Positions 44,814 to 53,895 of a stretch of DNA of 64,000 nucleotides are shown piece after piece. The position numbers and the translations under genes are program-made. The notes beneath the pieces were generated by a model that worked only from the letters and a program-made list of their open reading frames with translations, was not told where the DNA came from and searched no databases. Source of the DNA: Aquabacter cavernae (GTDB lineage: Bacteria; Pseudomonadota; Alphaproteobacteria; Rhizobiales; Xanthobacteraceae); contig NZ_RWKV01000015.1 in the NCBI RefSeq assembly GCF_003993795.1, forward strand, positions 62,001 to 126,000, given 5' to 3'. The stretch's first letter is position 1. Each line of letters starts with the position of its first letter.

Positions 44814-45590
44814 TCACTTCAGAAAGTCTTCAACGAGACCGGCGAACGCATCGGGCATTTCCACCACCGACATATGGGCGCAATCCAGCTCCTCGCGCCG
44901 GGCGCCGGGCAGGTGCGCGGCGACGAGGTCGCCCCAGGCGGGCGGGGTTGAGCGGTCGCGCGCGCCGATGATCACCATGGCCGGCACCTTCACGCGCTTC
45001 AGATCCTCGCGGAAATCCATGTCGCGCATGGCGCAGCTCGTGCCCATATAGCCGCTCGCCGGGGTGTCCGTGATCATGCCGCGCACCCTGGCGACGGCGG
45101 CCGGGTCGGCCGCGCGGAATTCCGGCGTGAACCAGCTCTCGATCACCGCATCCGCCACGGCGTCGAGGCCCACCTTGCGGATATGGCGGATGCGCCCTTC
45201 CCACAGGCGCGGCGGGCCCGCATGGGCGGTGGAATTGGCGATCACCACCCGTTTCAGGCGGTGGGGCGCGTTCAGCGCCATCCATTGCCCCACCATGCCA
45301 CCCAGAGACAGGCCGCACAGATGGGCGGACGGCAGGTTCAGCGCATCCAGGATGTTCAGGAGATCGCGGCCGAGATCGCCCATGGAATAGACCGCGTCCG
45401 GCGCCGTGCTCTGCCCATGGCCGCGCGCATCATAGCGGATGACGCGGAAGCGGCGCGCGAGGCGCGGGACGATGGGATCCCACAGTTCCAGCCGCGTGCC
45501 GAGCGAATGGGCGAGAACCAGGGGCGGGGCCGCCTCCGGTCCCTCAATGGCGACGCGGAAACGCTCTCCGGAAAAGGTGAGGACGGACAC
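44814..45590 (-). CDS. 3-oxoadipate enol-lactonase-like alpha/beta hydrolase
   Basis: This 258-residue alpha/beta hydrolase resembles PcaD, which opens 3-oxoadipate enol-lactone in the protocatechuate pathway. The nucleophile is Ser in LCGLSLGGMVGQ, with acid Asp in IGARDRSTPP and His in DCAHMS; YDARGHGQST and TPASGYMGTSCAMRDMD are PcaD-like. The start is GTG at 45590 with a GAGGG site. No other pca gene is present, so the assignment is by similarity only. GGTATACC at 45608-45615 upstream may be a regulator site. Confidence 0.8.
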   Translation of the reverse strand: MSVLTFSGERFRVAIEGPEAAPPLVLAHSLGTRLELWDPIVPRLARRFRVIRYDARGHGQSTAPDAVYSMGDLGRDLLNILDALNLPSAHLCGLSLGGMVGQWMALNAPHRLKRVVIANSTAHAGPPRLWEGRIRHIRKVGLDAVADAVIESWFTPEFRAADPAAVARVRGMITDTPASGYMGTSCAMRDMDFREDLKRVKVPAMVIIGARDRSTPPAWGDLVAAHLPGARREELDCAHMSVVEMPDAFAGLVEDFLK

Positions 45591-45699
45591 GGGAAACCCT
45601 CAGGTATTCGGTATACCCGATCTAGCGCCTCGCGGTTCCCGAGGAAAGAGGCAGGGTCTTCGCCGGCCTCTGCCGCTTGAGGCCGTCGCGCGCCGAAAG

Positions 45700-45729
45700 A
45701 AAAAACCCTCCCGCCAGGGGCGGGAGGGT
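45700..45729 (-). terminator. Terminator of the DUF3126 gene
   Basis: An 11-bp stem (ACCCTCCCGCC, loop AGG, GGCGGGAGGGT) at 45705-45729 is followed on the minus strand by a U tract (plus-strand A run 45697-45705). It ends the leftward transcript from cysE-DUF3126 and insulates the pcaD-like gene. Confidence 0.9.
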
Positions 45730-45800
45730 CGAAACCATCGGATCCTCCCCGTCATCCGGGGAAGAAAGAAGCGGCGGACGGGCCGCCGCTTCCCCGCGCC

Positions 45801-46010
45801 TCAGTCGAGGTCGGTGTCCAGAATGGCCATCTGGAAATTGTAGGAGAGGTCGCCGTCCTCGTCGTCCTTGAACAGGACGCCGATGAACTCGTCCCCGAGA
45901 TAGACCTCGGCGGAATCCTTCTTCTTCGGCCGCGCCGTCACCTTGATCTGGGGGTTCCCGAACAAGGTGCGAAGATAGCGCTGCACGCGCTCCAGCTCGG
46001 TCTTATCCAA
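45801..46010 (-). CDS. DUF3126 protein
   Basis: This 69-residue protein (ELERVQRYLRTLFGNPQIKV, EVYLGDEFIGVLFKDDEDGD) is a full-length DUF3126 member, an alphaproteobacterial family of unknown role. The start is a TTG at 46010 with GGAGGA seven bases before it; no ATG is available. It lies 32 bases after cysE, an arrangement often seen in the order, so a link to cysteine synthesis is possible but untested. Confidence 0.85.
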   Translation of the reverse strand: MDKTELERVQRYLRTLFGNPQIKVTARPKKKDSAEVYLGDEFIGVLFKDDEDGDLSYNFQMAILDTDLD

Positions 46011-46042
46011 ACGTCAGTCCTCCAAGGGGGTCGAAAAAAGTC

Positions 46043-46912
46043 TCAGATGTCCGCGCCGGCGAAGATGTTGTCGTCGAACATCTGGTCCATGGCGCGGGCA
46101 GGCTCGGCGCAGCCGGCCTCGCCCACCACCTTGGCGGGCACGCCCGCCACGGTCGTGTTGTTGGGCACGGGCTTCAGAACCACGGAGCCCGCGGCGATGC
46201 GGGCGCAGCGGCCCACCTCGATATTGCCCAGAACGCTCGCGCCCGCGCCGATGAGCACGCCGCGCCGGATCTTGGGATGGCGGTCGCCCGTCTCCTTGCC
46301 GGTGCCGCCGAGCGTCACGCCCTGGAGAATGGACACGTCATCCTCGATGACGGCGGTGGCGCCCACCACGATGCCCGTCGCATGGTCGAGGAAGATGCCC
46401 CGGCCCACCGGAACGCCGGGATGGATGTCCACGCCGAGCACGGCGGACACGCGGCTCTGGAGATAGAGCGCGAAGTCCTTCTGCCCCTGCAGCCACAGCC
46501 AGTGGGCGAGGCGATGGGTCTGGAGCGCGTGGAAGCCCTTGAAATAGAGCACCGGCTCCAGCGTGCGCGTGGTGGCCGGGTCGCGGTCCACCACCGCCAT
46601 GATGTCGGCGCGCAGCGCCTGGGGAATGGAGCGGTCTCCCGCCACCGCCTCGCGATAGGCGGCGCGAATGAGCGAAGCCGGCAGTTCCGTATGGTCGAGG
46701 CGGGCGGCGAGGCGCGCGCCCACCACCGCTTCCAGGCTGTCATGGCCGAGCACGCTCGCCACCATGAAGCCGGCCAGCAGCGGCTCGCGCTCGGCGGCCT
46801 CGTCAGCCTCGTTGCGCAGGCGTGCCCACACCGGGTCCACCACGTCTTGCCAGCGTTCCCCCGCGGATTTCGATGCCGCGGGGACCTGCGTCTGGAACAG
46901 GGACTGTGCCAT
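46043..46912 (-). CDS. cysE: Serine O-acetyltransferase
   Basis: This 289-residue enzyme makes O-acetylserine, the acceptor for sulfide in cysteine synthesis. A helical N-terminal domain (about 25-150) leads into a left-handed beta-helix of hexapeptide repeats: AVLGVDIHPGVPVGRGIFLDH, GIVVGATAVIEDDVSILQG, and IGAGASVLGNIEVG. The catalytic His are in DIHPG and LDHATG. The C-terminus ends in DI, as needed to bind O-acetylserine sulfhydrylase. ATG at 46912 has a GGGAGG site. Confidence 0.95.
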   Translation of the reverse strand: MAQSLFQTQVPAASKSAGERWQDVVDPVWARLRNEADEAAEREPLLAGFMVASVLGHDSLEAVVGARLAARLDHTELPASLIRAAYREAVAGDRSIPQALRADIMAVVDRDPATTRTLEPVLYFKGFHALQTHRLAHWLWLQGQKDFALYLQSRVSAVLGVDIHPGVPVGRGIFLDHATGIVVGATAVIEDDVSILQGVTLGGTGKETGDRHPKIRRGVLIGAGASVLGNIEVGRCARIAAGSVVLKPVPNNTTVAGVPAKVVGEAGCAEPARAMDQMFDDNIFAGADI

Positions 46913-46983
46913 CGCAGCCTCCCGATTGATCAATTCGCTTAACTTCTAGCACAGCTCCCGGCATGGGCGCATCCCGCCCCCGA

Positions 46984-47736
46984 TCACGGTCGCCGGGCGA
47001 GGAATTCCAAGGCCGCCTGCTTGAACACCTTGTCGCCCACGGCAGGATTGTGGTCGCGGTTGGGAATGTCCAGCGCCTCGCCGTTGGGCAGAAGTTCGGC
47101 CAACTTGCGCGCGTCGCCCGCAATGGCGTCCCGCGTGCCCACCGCCACCAGAACCGGCTGGCGGATGCTCGCCACCTCGTCCCGCTCCAGCGTCTGGCGC
47201 GAGCCGCGGATGCAGGCGGCCAGCGCCCTCAGGTCCGCCTTGTTGGCGTCGCCGAAGGCGCGGAACATGCGGCCCATGGGGTCGGTCACGTCGTCCAGGC
47301 TGGGCGCTTCCAGCGCGTCCGCGATGGATTGGGGCAGGCCCACGCCGTCGATGAGGTGGTAGCCGAGCCCACCCATGATGAGCGAGCGCACATGCTCAGG
47401 GTAAAGCATGGTCATGGTGGCGCCCACCCGCGCGCCCATGGAATAGCCGATGACGTCCGCGCGCGGGATGCCGAGATGCTCCAGCAGGCGCAGCGCGTCC
47501 TTGGCCATGAGGCGGGTGTGGTAGTCCTGCGGCGCATAGAGCTTGGCCGAGGCGCCGTGGCCGCGATGGTCGAAGGCGATGGCCCGGTAGCCCGCCCCGG
47601 TGAGCGTCTTGAACCAGGACGTGTTGACCCAGTTCACCTCCTTGGTGGAGCCGAAGCCATGGATGAGCAGGACCGGATCGCCCGTGCCCTCCTCCACATA
47701 GGAAAGGTCCAGTCCGTCGGAGGAGAAAGTGGGCAT
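46984..47736 (-). CDS. Alpha/beta hydrolase
   Basis: This 250-residue soluble hydrolase has the complete triad: Ser in VIGYSMGARVG, Asp in AVGTRDAIAG and His in NRDHNPAVG. HGFGSTKEVNW and FDHRGHGASA give the oxyanion hole and strand context. It is close to general esterase/haloperoxidase-type members and has no clear substrate. It lies alone between cysE and a membrane-associated hypothetical gene, in the same direction as both. Confidence 0.85.
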   Translation of the reverse strand: MPTFSSDGLDLSYVEEGTGDPVLLIHGFGSTKEVNWVNTSWFKTLTGAGYRAIAFDHRGHGASAKLYAPQDYHTRLMAKDALRLLEHLGIPRADVIGYSMGARVGATMTMLYPEHVRSLIMGGLGYHLIDGVGLPQSIADALEAPSLDDVTDPMGRMFRAFGDANKADLRALAACIRGSRQTLERDEVASIRQPVLVAVGTRDAIAGDARKLAELLPNGEALDIPNRDHNPAVGDKVFKQAALEFLARRP

Positions 47737-47796
47737 GGGAACCTCGAAGGAGCGGCGCGCAAGGGTGCGCGCGGCCGAAACCTGACGGTCCTGTCT

Positions 47797-48849
47797 CTAC
47801 TGCCGCTGGGCGCGGGAGGGAAGGCGCCGCCAGCATAGCCGGGCTGCGCTGACGCATAGGCCGTTGAGGCCCGACACCAGCATGACCAGCCAGACCAGCG
47901 CCCCGACGGCCCACCAGAGGAACGACAGCAGCGCCCCGGTGATCACCAGCGCGCCGCGCCCCACGCTCTTCAGGATGAACAGCGTCTGCCCGCCGCTTTT
48001 CTCCGCGAGGCGCGCGAGGCGCGTCACATCGCCGGTGGTCTCCGCCACGGCGAGGCCGTCCAGCGCCGCGCGGGTTCCTGCCTTCGCCTGTACCGTGCCC
48101 AGATCGTCCAGCACGCGGGTCAGCTTCGCGGCGCCCGCCGGCCGGATGGCCGCCTTCAGCGCGCCCGCATCCAGCGCGCCCGCGCCCTTGCGCAAGGCGG
48201 CGAAATCCACGCTCTCGCGGGCAAGGCGGGTGAGGTCCGTGCCCAGCGACGCCGTGAGCCGCCCCGTGCGACGCGCCACTTTCACGAGCGTGAGGCCCGC
48301 ACGGGCGGGGGCGCTGGCCCCCAAAGTCGCATAGGTGCCGGCGGTGAGCGCGAGGCCCGCCGCCGACAGGCCGAGAATCAGCGTGTCCGTGGGCTCGCCT
48401 CGGGCATAGTTCCAGCCCTCCCGCGTCGCGTCGCGAAGATCGCCCCACACCGTGAGGTCACCCGCCGCCGCGCCCGCAAGGCCCGCCAGATCGTCCGGCG
48501 TGCCGGTGAGGAAGCCCGCGCCGAACTTGCGCGCGGCGCGCAGGGCCTGCGCGGTGTCGGTGTTGGCTTGCGCCACCCGCGCCCGCAGGTCCGGGGCGAC
48601 GGGAATGGCATGGGCATCCGCCCATTGGAGGGCCGATGCGGCCAGTTCCGGATCATCGGCGGCAAGAGCCGCATCGATCCGCCCGGCCATGGCCTGCGGC
48701 GTGAGGCCCGACAAGGCCAGTTCCGCGAGCAGGGACGGATCCTCCCGCCCGCGCACCAGGGTCATACCCTCCCGCGCGGCCGGAAGCGCCCAGGGCGCGA
48801 GCGCGCCGAGGGCCGAACAGAGAAAGAGAAAGGCAAGGATCCGTCTCAT
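47797..48849 (-). CDS. Conserved hypothetical membrane-associated protein
   Basis: This protein of about 350 residues is not recognised by function. It has an N-terminal signal or anchor (ILAFLFLCSALGALAPWAL), a long Ala-rich helical middle with one hydrophobic patch (ILGLSAAGLALTAGTYATLG), and a C-terminal membrane helix (LSFLWWAVGALVWLVMLVSG). The two-ended anchoring suggests an envelope protein. The start could be 48849 or 48858. Similar proteins occur in Hyphomicrobiales. Confidence 0.7.
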   Translation of the reverse strand: MRRILAFLFLCSALGALAPWALPAAREGMTLVRGREDPSLLAELALSGLTPQAMAGRIDAALAADDPELAASALQWADAHAIPVAPDLRARVAQANTDTAQALRAARKFGAGFLTGTPDDLAGLAGAAAGDLTVWGDLRDATREGWNYARGEPTDTLILGLSAAGLALTAGTYATLGASAPARAGLTLVKVARRTGRLTASLGTDLTRLARESVDFAALRKGAGALDAGALKAAIRPAGAAKLTRVLDDLGTVQAKAGTRAALDGLAVAETTGDVTRLARLAEKSGGQTLFILKSVGRGALVITGALLSFLWWAVGALVWLVMLVSGLNGLCVSAARLCWRRLPSRAQRQ

Positions 48850-48937
48850 GGATCCCATGCATATGGGAAATGCCGCCCGGCCCCGCCACCCCGCGCCCTG
48901 CCCTTCGGGCCGGCGCGGGAGCGGGAGAGGACGGCGG

Positions 48938-48975
48938 GATCCACTCAGGTCGGATCGACCTGAGTGGATCAGGCT
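48938..48975. repeat. Dispersed palindromic repeat, copy 2
   Basis: GATCCACTCAGGTCG at 48938-48952 and its exact complement at 48956-48970 form a perfect 15-bp stem with loop GAT, directly after the terC stop codon. Read on the minus strand, its 17-base head GCCTGATCCACTCAGGT matches the element at 24679. A T run does not follow on the terC strand, but the stem could still slow polymerase. Confidence 0.75.
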
Positions 48976-49728
48976 TTAGTGGCGGCCGCCGGAGCTGGGG
49001 CGGCGGCGCCGCGACAGCATGTTGAGAGCCTCCACCCCGGCGGAGAAGGCCATGGCGGCGTAGATGTAGCCCTTCGGGACGTGGGCGCCGAAGCCTTCCG
49101 CGATCAGCGTCATGCCGATCATGATGAGGAAGCCCAGGGCCAGCATGACCACGGTGGGATTCGCCTCGATGAACTTGGCGAGCGGGTCCGCCGCCAGCAG
49201 CATCACGGTGACCGCGGCGAGCACGGCGATGACCATGATCGGGATGTGCTCGGTCATGCCCACGGCGGTGATGATGCTGTCGATGGAGAAGACCAGGTCC
49301 AGCATGATGATCTGCGCGATGGCCGAGGCGAAGCCGATGCCCACCTTCGACGCGCCGGCCTCGAACAGGTCTCCCTCGGCCGGATGCTCCACATTGTGGT
49401 GGATCTCCTTGGTGGCCTTCCACACCAGGAACAAGCCGCCCGCGATCAGGATCATGTCGCGCCAGGAGAAGGGATGGCCGAACACCGAGAAGACCGGCGT
49501 GGTCAGCGTGACGATGATGGCGACGGTGCCCAGCAGCACGAGGCGCATGATGAGCGCGAGGCCGATGCCGATGCGCCGTGCCTTGGAGCGGAACTGCTCC
49601 GGCAGCTTGTTGGTGAGGATGGAGATGAAGATCAGGTTGTCGATGCCGAGCACCACTTCCATGGCGACCAGCGTGACGAGGGCGACCCAGGCGGCGGGGT
49701 CGGCGGCGAGTTGAAGCAGATAGTCCAT
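48976..49728 (-). CDS. TerC family membrane protein
   Basis: This 250-residue protein has seven membrane segments and the TerC core: [20 protein letters not shown] with the buried acidic pair, [17 protein letters not shown] and an [13 protein letters not shown] ending. TerC/Alx proteins take part in manganese export and help metal loading of exported proteins. The role in tellurite resistance is not implied without other ter genes. It is 15 bases downstream of the lipid-kinase gene. Confidence 0.9.
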   Translation of the reverse strand: MDYLLQLAADPAAWVALVTLVAMEVVLGIDNLIFISILTNKLPEQFRSKARRIGIGLALIMRLVLLGTVAIIVTLTTPVFSVFGHPFSWRDMILIAGGLFLVWKATKEIHHNVEHPAEGDLFEAGASKVGIGFASAIAQIIMLDLVFSIDSIITAVGMTEHIPIMVIAVLAAVTVMLLAADPLAKFIEANPTVVMLALGFLIMIGMTLIAEGFGAHVPKGYIYAAMAFSAGVEALNMLSRRRRPSSGGRH

Positions 49729-49743
49729 CTTTCGCTCTTTAGC

Positions 49744-50715
49744 TCACGGATGAAAGGGAGCGACGCGGGAGAAGCGGCGCGAGGATTGGATGCGAACCGG
49801 CGCGGATGCGGGCGCGTAGACCCGCAGGGCGGCCGGGTGAATGGTGAAATGGGCGGGGGTCCAGGTGGTCAGTTCGCCATCCGTGTTCACCGCGCGCGGC
49901 TTGCGGGTGCGGATGATCACGTCGGTGGTGCGGAAGGCGCGCACATCGTCCCATTGGCCGTGGGTTCCTTCGCGCAGGCTCGGCAGCAGCACGAGCAGCT
50001 TCCACCAATGGTCCACCTCCAGGCTGTAGAAATCGAGGGTGCCGTCATCGGCCGTGGCGTCCTGCGCCACCGTCATGCCGCCCCCGTAATGGCGGCCATT
50101 GCCCACGGAGGCCTGGAGGGTGCGCACGGTCTCGATGGTGCCGTCATGCTCGATATAGGCCGTGAAGAGCCGCGACTGGGCGAGCAGCCGCGCGGCCGTG
50201 ATGGCATAGCCCAGCTTGCCCCATTTCTTCTTGGCCGCGCCCGTCAGTTCGCGGGCGAGATCGGCGGAGAAGCCGATGGAGGCGACGTTGAGAAAGAGAT
50301 GGCCGTTCACCATGCCCAGATCCACCGGGCGCGGCTCGCCCTCCACGATCAGGCGGGCAGCGGCCAAGGGATCGGCGGGGATGCCCAGGGTCCGGGCGAA
50401 ATCATTGGCGGTGCCCAGCGGGATGACGCCCAGCGGCAGGCCGGTGTCGAACAGGCCCTGGGCGGCGCCGTTCAGCGTGCCGTCGCCGCCGCCGATCACC
50501 GCGAGGTCGCAATTGCCCGCATGGCGGCGGATCAGGTCCGACAGGCTCTCGCCGTCCTGCAGGGACGCAGCGGTGAGCTGAAGCCCGCCCTCCTCCAGCG
50601 TGCGGCGCACGTCGGCGACGCAGGCATCGCCCTGGCGCGCCTTGCCGTTCACGACGAACAGCGCACGTCGCGGACGAACGACATCGGAATAGGACTCGAC
50701 GGACGAAATGCTCAC
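49744..50715 (-). CDS. Diacylglycerol kinase-like lipid kinase (YegS/DgkB family)
   Basis: This 323-residue soluble kinase has the family motif LAVIGGGDGTLNGAAQGL, then PLGTANDFARTLG and the C-terminal beta-sandwich with VAQDATADDGTLDFYSLE. It should phosphorylate a lipid alcohol with ATP; diacylglycerol or sphingoid acceptors cannot be separated by eye. The start is probably GTG at 50715 with a GAGGGG site; the in-frame TTG six codons upstream is less likely. It appears co-transcribed with terC. Confidence 0.85.
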   Translation of the reverse strand: MSISSVESYSDVVRPRRALFVVNGKARQGDACVADVRRTLEEGGLQLTAASLQDGESLSDLIRRHAGNCDLAVIGGGDGTLNGAAQGLFDTGLPLGVIPLGTANDFARTLGIPADPLAAARLIVEGEPRPVDLGMVNGHLFLNVASIGFSADLARELTGAAKKKWGKLGYAITAARLLAQSRLFTAYIEHDGTIETVRTLQASVGNGRHYGGGMTVAQDATADDGTLDFYSLEVDHWWKLLVLLPSLREGTHGQWDDVRAFRTTDVIIRTRKPRAVNTDGELTTWTPAHFTIHPAALRVYAPASAPVRIQSSRRFSRVAPFHP

Positions 50716-50885
50716 GGAACCCCTCACCGGCAAAATTGTCGGAGCTTCACGACATCACGCGCCAATAGAATGGACGCGCCAGAGGGGCCCGGAAAGCTGA
50801 CGCTTAGGTAGGCTGAGCAAGGCGCCGCGCCCACTCCCCAAGCATGAGGCAGATTGACGCACCCATGTTTCGGGTGCCGGAAATG

Positions 50886-50912
50886 AAAAAGCCCGGCGCT
50901 CGCGCGCCGGGC
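50886..50912 (-). terminator. Terminator of the Tim44-domain gene
   Basis: A 9-bp stem (GCCCGGCGC, loop TCGC, GCGCCGGGC) at 50891-50912 is followed on the minus strand by a U run (plus-strand A at 50886-50890). The rest of the 310-base gap 50716-51025 shows no gene. Confidence 0.88.
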
Positions 50913-51025
50913 CCAGTATGCCGGTCGGAAGGTCGTTCGCCCGGCCTCGTGCAGGCCGGGAGGGGTAGGGACCACCCCGGCCTGATCAAGCGCGTGCGGC
51001 GGTGGCCGCGTCAGCCCTTGCGGTC

Positions 51026-52120
51026 TCAGGTGTCCTGGATGGCGGAGAGCACCCACTCGCCGCCGCGCGGACGGGTGAACGTCCACACCTCGGTGACCGT
51101 CTCCGGCGCCTCGGAGCTGCCCGCCGCCAGCGCGCCGGTGGTCCGGTCACGCATCACGTCGCGCATCTCGTAGCGCATGGCGACCGTGGCATACTCCACG
51201 CCGCCCTCGCGCCAGGCTTCCGCGAGGTCGCCCTGAACGAGCTTCACGTCGCTCACTTCGTTCCGCACGCCCTTCTGGGCGTTTTCCGCCAGTTCCTCGG
51301 AGAAGAAGTTGAACACTTCCACCGTGGTGAGGCGGGCGAGTTCCCCATGGTCCTCGCGGGAGAAGGCATCCTGCACGCCGACGAGGCACTTCTCGAAGGC
51401 GTCGAAATCCTCGCCCTTCACGCCGATCTCGTCGCGCACCTTGCGGTTGGGGGCGGGCTGGTAGACCGGCTGCTGCGGGGGCACGGCGGAGCCGGGGGTC
51501 ATGCCGCCCATCCCGTTATTCGTGCCACCCATGTTCGAGGCGCCCATGCCGGTGCCCATGCCGCCGAAGCCGCCGAGAGCCGAGCGGTTGGCCGTCTGGG
51601 GGCCGTTCTGGGGGCCGTTCTGGGGCGCGGAGCCGCCGAACATGCCGCCATTGGCGTTGAAGGGCGCGCCCGCGCCGGCCGCGGCCGGACCCTGCTGGCG
51701 ACGGCCCGCGAAGAAGCGCATCGCCAGGAAGATGACGCCGCCGATCAGGGCGACCTGGAGAATCAGGCCGAGGAACCCGGCCATGCCGCCGAGGCCGCCG
51801 CCCATGAGCATGCCCACGAGGCCGCCGAGGGCGAGACCGCCCAGGAGGCCGCCGGCCATGCCGCCGAACATGCCACCGCGTGCGGGAGCCGCTGCCGCGG
51901 CCGCGCTCTGCGGGCCGGGCGCCGGGGTCGCCGAACGCTGGATGGGTTGCGCCGCGCTGGGCGCGGTGTTGGTTGTGGGGGGCGCCGTATAGGTGCGCGA
52001 ACCGCGGCTACCCACGCTGCCGCCCTTGCGGGCGTCCGCGGTATCCACTGCTGCGATCGTCATGGCGGCGCCCAGCAGGAAGACGCCCAAGATGGCTGGT
52101 AAACGCTTGAAAATGTTCAT
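51026..52120 (-). CDS. Tim44-like domain membrane protein
   Basis: This 364-residue protein has a signal or anchor (AILGVFLLGAAMTIAAVDTA), a low-complexity Gly/Met-rich hydrophobic stretch (about 80-150, MFGGMAGGLLGGLALGG), a second Gly/Asn/Met-rich linker (about 155-220), and a C-terminal Tim44-like domain (about 235-364; DFDAFEKCLVGVQDAF, LARLTTVEVFNFFSEEL). Bacterial members are thought to attach to the inner membrane. ATG at 52120 sits close behind GAGGGGAT. It is a single-gene unit with its own terminator. Confidence 0.88.
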   Translation of the reverse strand: MNIFKRLPAILGVFLLGAAMTIAAVDTADARKGGSVGSRGSRTYTAPPTTNTAPSAAQPIQRSATPAPGPQSAAAAAAPARGGMFGGMAGGLLGGLALGGLVGMLMGGGLGGMAGFLGLILQVALIGGVIFLAMRFFAGRRQQGPAAAGAGAPFNANGGMFGGSAPQNGPQNGPQTANRSALGGFGGMGTGMGASNMGGTNNGMGGMTPGSAVPPQQPVYQPAPNRKVRDEIGVKGEDFDAFEKCLVGVQDAFSREDHGELARLTTVEVFNFFSEELAENAQKGVRNEVSDVKLVQGDLAEAWREGGVEYATVAMRYEMRDVMRDRTTGALAAGSSEAPETVTEVWTFTRPRGGEWVLSAIQDT

Positions 52121-52444
52121 ATCCCCTCGACGAAGCGAAGCGCTTTCTCCCAAGTTGCCCTAACGGCAACCATCCACATATAGGATGCGCCCGCAGCCAA
52201 TGTAAGGGGCCGAAACGACGTCGCGCGCACATTCCCGTGGAGTGGCGTGGGCGACCTCGGGGGTCGATGCCACAGCGTTTCGCAGCTGCGAAGGCTGCCT
52301 TTGCGGCACACATTTCCAGTGCGGGGCGGCTGTTCGGATACTTTCCCGGCTCATGTCAGGACCCGCGCGACATGCCTTCCGCCGCGCCGCGGGAGAGAGT
52401 AAAGTCCGCGCGATTTTCAGCCGTCAACGCGCGACGAGGCAGAC
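52121..52444. other. Divergent promoter region
   Basis: The gap separates the leftward Tim44-domain gene from the rightward zinc-finger gene. It contains GTTGCC-CTAAC-GGCAAC near 52154 and a perfect 14-bp palindrome TTCGCAGCTGCGAA at 52279-52292. No gene is supported. Confidence 0.4.
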
Positions 52445-52696
52445 ATGGCAGCCACCGGTATCCCGCACTTCTGCAACGATCTGGGTGTTCCGGTGGTCGA
52501 AGTGGGCGCGCATGAATTCATGTGCATCGGCGCCACTCCGCCCTTCGACCATCCCCATATTTTCCTCGACATGGGCGACGACCACGAGATCGTCTGCTCC
52601 TATTGCTCCACCCTCTACCGCCTCAATCCGGCCCTGAAATCCTCCGAGGCGAAGCCCGAGGGATGCGTGTGGCAGGAGCGGCCGGTCGCGGCCTGA
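52445..52696 (+). CDS. zf-CHCC zinc-finger protein (NDUFS6-like)
   Basis: This 83-residue protein has the C-x(9)-H plus C-x2-C zinc site of the zf-CHCC family: Cys in FMCIGATPPFDHPHIF, then VCSYCSTLYRL. The fold equals the C-terminal domain of the mitochondrial complex I subunit NDUFS6; alphaproteobacteria often carry it as a free gene away from nuo. A complex I assembly role is therefore possible. It ends four bases before the GTG of the flavin monooxygenase gene. Confidence 0.85.
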   Translation: MAATGIPHFCNDLGVPVVEVGAHEFMCIGATPPFDHPHIFLDMGDDHEIVCSYCSTLYRLNPALKSSEAKPEGCVWQERPVAA

Positions 52697-52699
52697 GCC

Positions 52700-53869
52700 G
52701 TGGCCCGGCCCGATCATCGCCCGGTCTCGCGCGCCCTCATCGTGGGCGGCGGCATCGGCGGGCTGGCCTGCGCCATCGCGCTGCGCCGTGCCGGTCTGGG
52801 GGTCAGCCTGCTGGAGCAGGCCCCGGCCTTCGAGGAAGTGGGCGCCGGGCTCCAATTGAGCCCCAACGCCACGCGCGTGCTGCGGGACCTCGGCGTGCTT
52901 CCGGCCCTGGAAGCGGTCGCCGTGGCGCCCGAGGCGCTTGAGATTCGCGACGGGCAGAGCGGGCGCATGATCGCCACCTGCCCCTATGCGCCCGCCACCC
53001 AGCGCTATGGCGCCCCCTTCCTGGTGGCCCATCGGGCGGACCTGCTGCGCGTGCTCGCCGATGCGGCGGGGGCGCTCGGCTGCGCGTTCGAGATGGGCGC
53101 GAAGCTCGAAGGGGTCGAGGTGTCCGACGACGCGGCCGTGGCGGTGGCGAATCGCGACGGGCAGGCGGTGGTGCTGGAGGGCGACATCCTGGTGGGCGCC
53201 GATGGCGTGCGCTCCGTGGTGCGCGCGCAGCTCGGCGGCTCGGCGGCCCCGGTCTTCGCGGGCCGCATCGCCTATCGCGCCACCGTGCCCGCCCGGCCCG
53301 GCCCGCGCCCCGCCGTGAAGCTCCATCTCGGGCCGGACGCCCATCTCGTCACCTATCCGGTGCGGGGCGGCGAGGCGGTGAACATCGTGGCCGTTGTGAA
53401 GACCGACCAGCCGGTGGCCCGCTGGAGCGAACCGGGCGACGCCTCCACCGTCCATGCCGCCTTCGCGGGCTGGGCGGACGAGGTGCGCGCGCTGCTCGCG
53501 GCGGTGCGCGAATTCCGCTGCTGGGGCCTGTACGATCTCGATCCCCTGCCCCGCTGGGGCGCCGGGCGCGGCACGCTGCTGGGCGATGCCGCCCATGCCA
53601 TGCTGCCCTTCCTCGCCCAGGGCGCGGCCCAGGCCATCGAGGATGCGGCGGAGCTTGCGGGCGCCGTCACCCGCGAGGCGGGCGCCGAAGCGGCGCTCCG
53701 GGCCTACGAGACCACCCGCCGCCCGCGCACCGCCCGCATCCAGCGTGAGGCGCGCACATCGGGCGCCATCTATCACCTCTCCGGCCCGCCGCGCCTTGCC
53801 CGCGACGCCTTCATCGGCCTCACGGGAAACCGGCTGCTGGAGCGCTATGACTGGCTCTACGGGGTCTGA
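52700..53869 (+). CDS. FAD-dependent aromatic hydroxylase-like monooxygenase
   Basis: This 389-residue flavoprotein belongs to the PHBH / salicylate hydroxylase family. The dinucleotide motif LIVGGGIGGLACAIAL, the DG motif LVGADGVRSVVR and the GD motif LLGDAAHAMLPFLAQG are intact. LQLSPNATRVLRDLG is typical of salicylate-hydroxylase-like members; ubiquinone-ring hydroxylases share the fold. The start is GTG at 52700. Close coupling to the zinc-finger gene is common in relatives. The substrate cannot be assigned. Confidence 0.87.
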   Translation: MARPDHRPVSRALIVGGGIGGLACAIALRRAGLGVSLLEQAPAFEEVGAGLQLSPNATRVLRDLGVLPALEAVAVAPEALEIRDGQSGRMIATCPYAPATQRYGAPFLVAHRADLLRVLADAAGALGCAFEMGAKLEGVEVSDDAAVAVANRDGQAVVLEGDILVGADGVRSVVRAQLGGSAAPVFAGRIAYRATVPARPGPRPAVKLHLGPDAHLVTYPVRGGEAVNIVAVVKTDQPVARWSEPGDASTVHAAFAGWADEVRALLAAVREFRCWGLYDLDPLPRWGAGRGTLLGDAAHAMLPFLAQGAAQAIEDAAELAGAVTREAGAEAALRAYETTRRPRTARIQREARTSGAIYHLSGPPRLARDAFIGLTGNRLLERYDWLYGV

Positions 53870-53895
53870 GGTCCGGACCCCGCCGTGCCAAAGCG

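Noticed and set aside
45600-45620. GGTATACC before the pcaD-like gene as a third oxalate-regulator site
   Set aside because: Only the 7-base core GGTATAC is shared; the flanks differ from CTGGTATACGTAAT, so chance is likely.
48976-49728. Tellurite-resistance locus
   Set aside because: Only a TerC-family gene is present; no terZABD partners, and TerC proteins have general metal roles.
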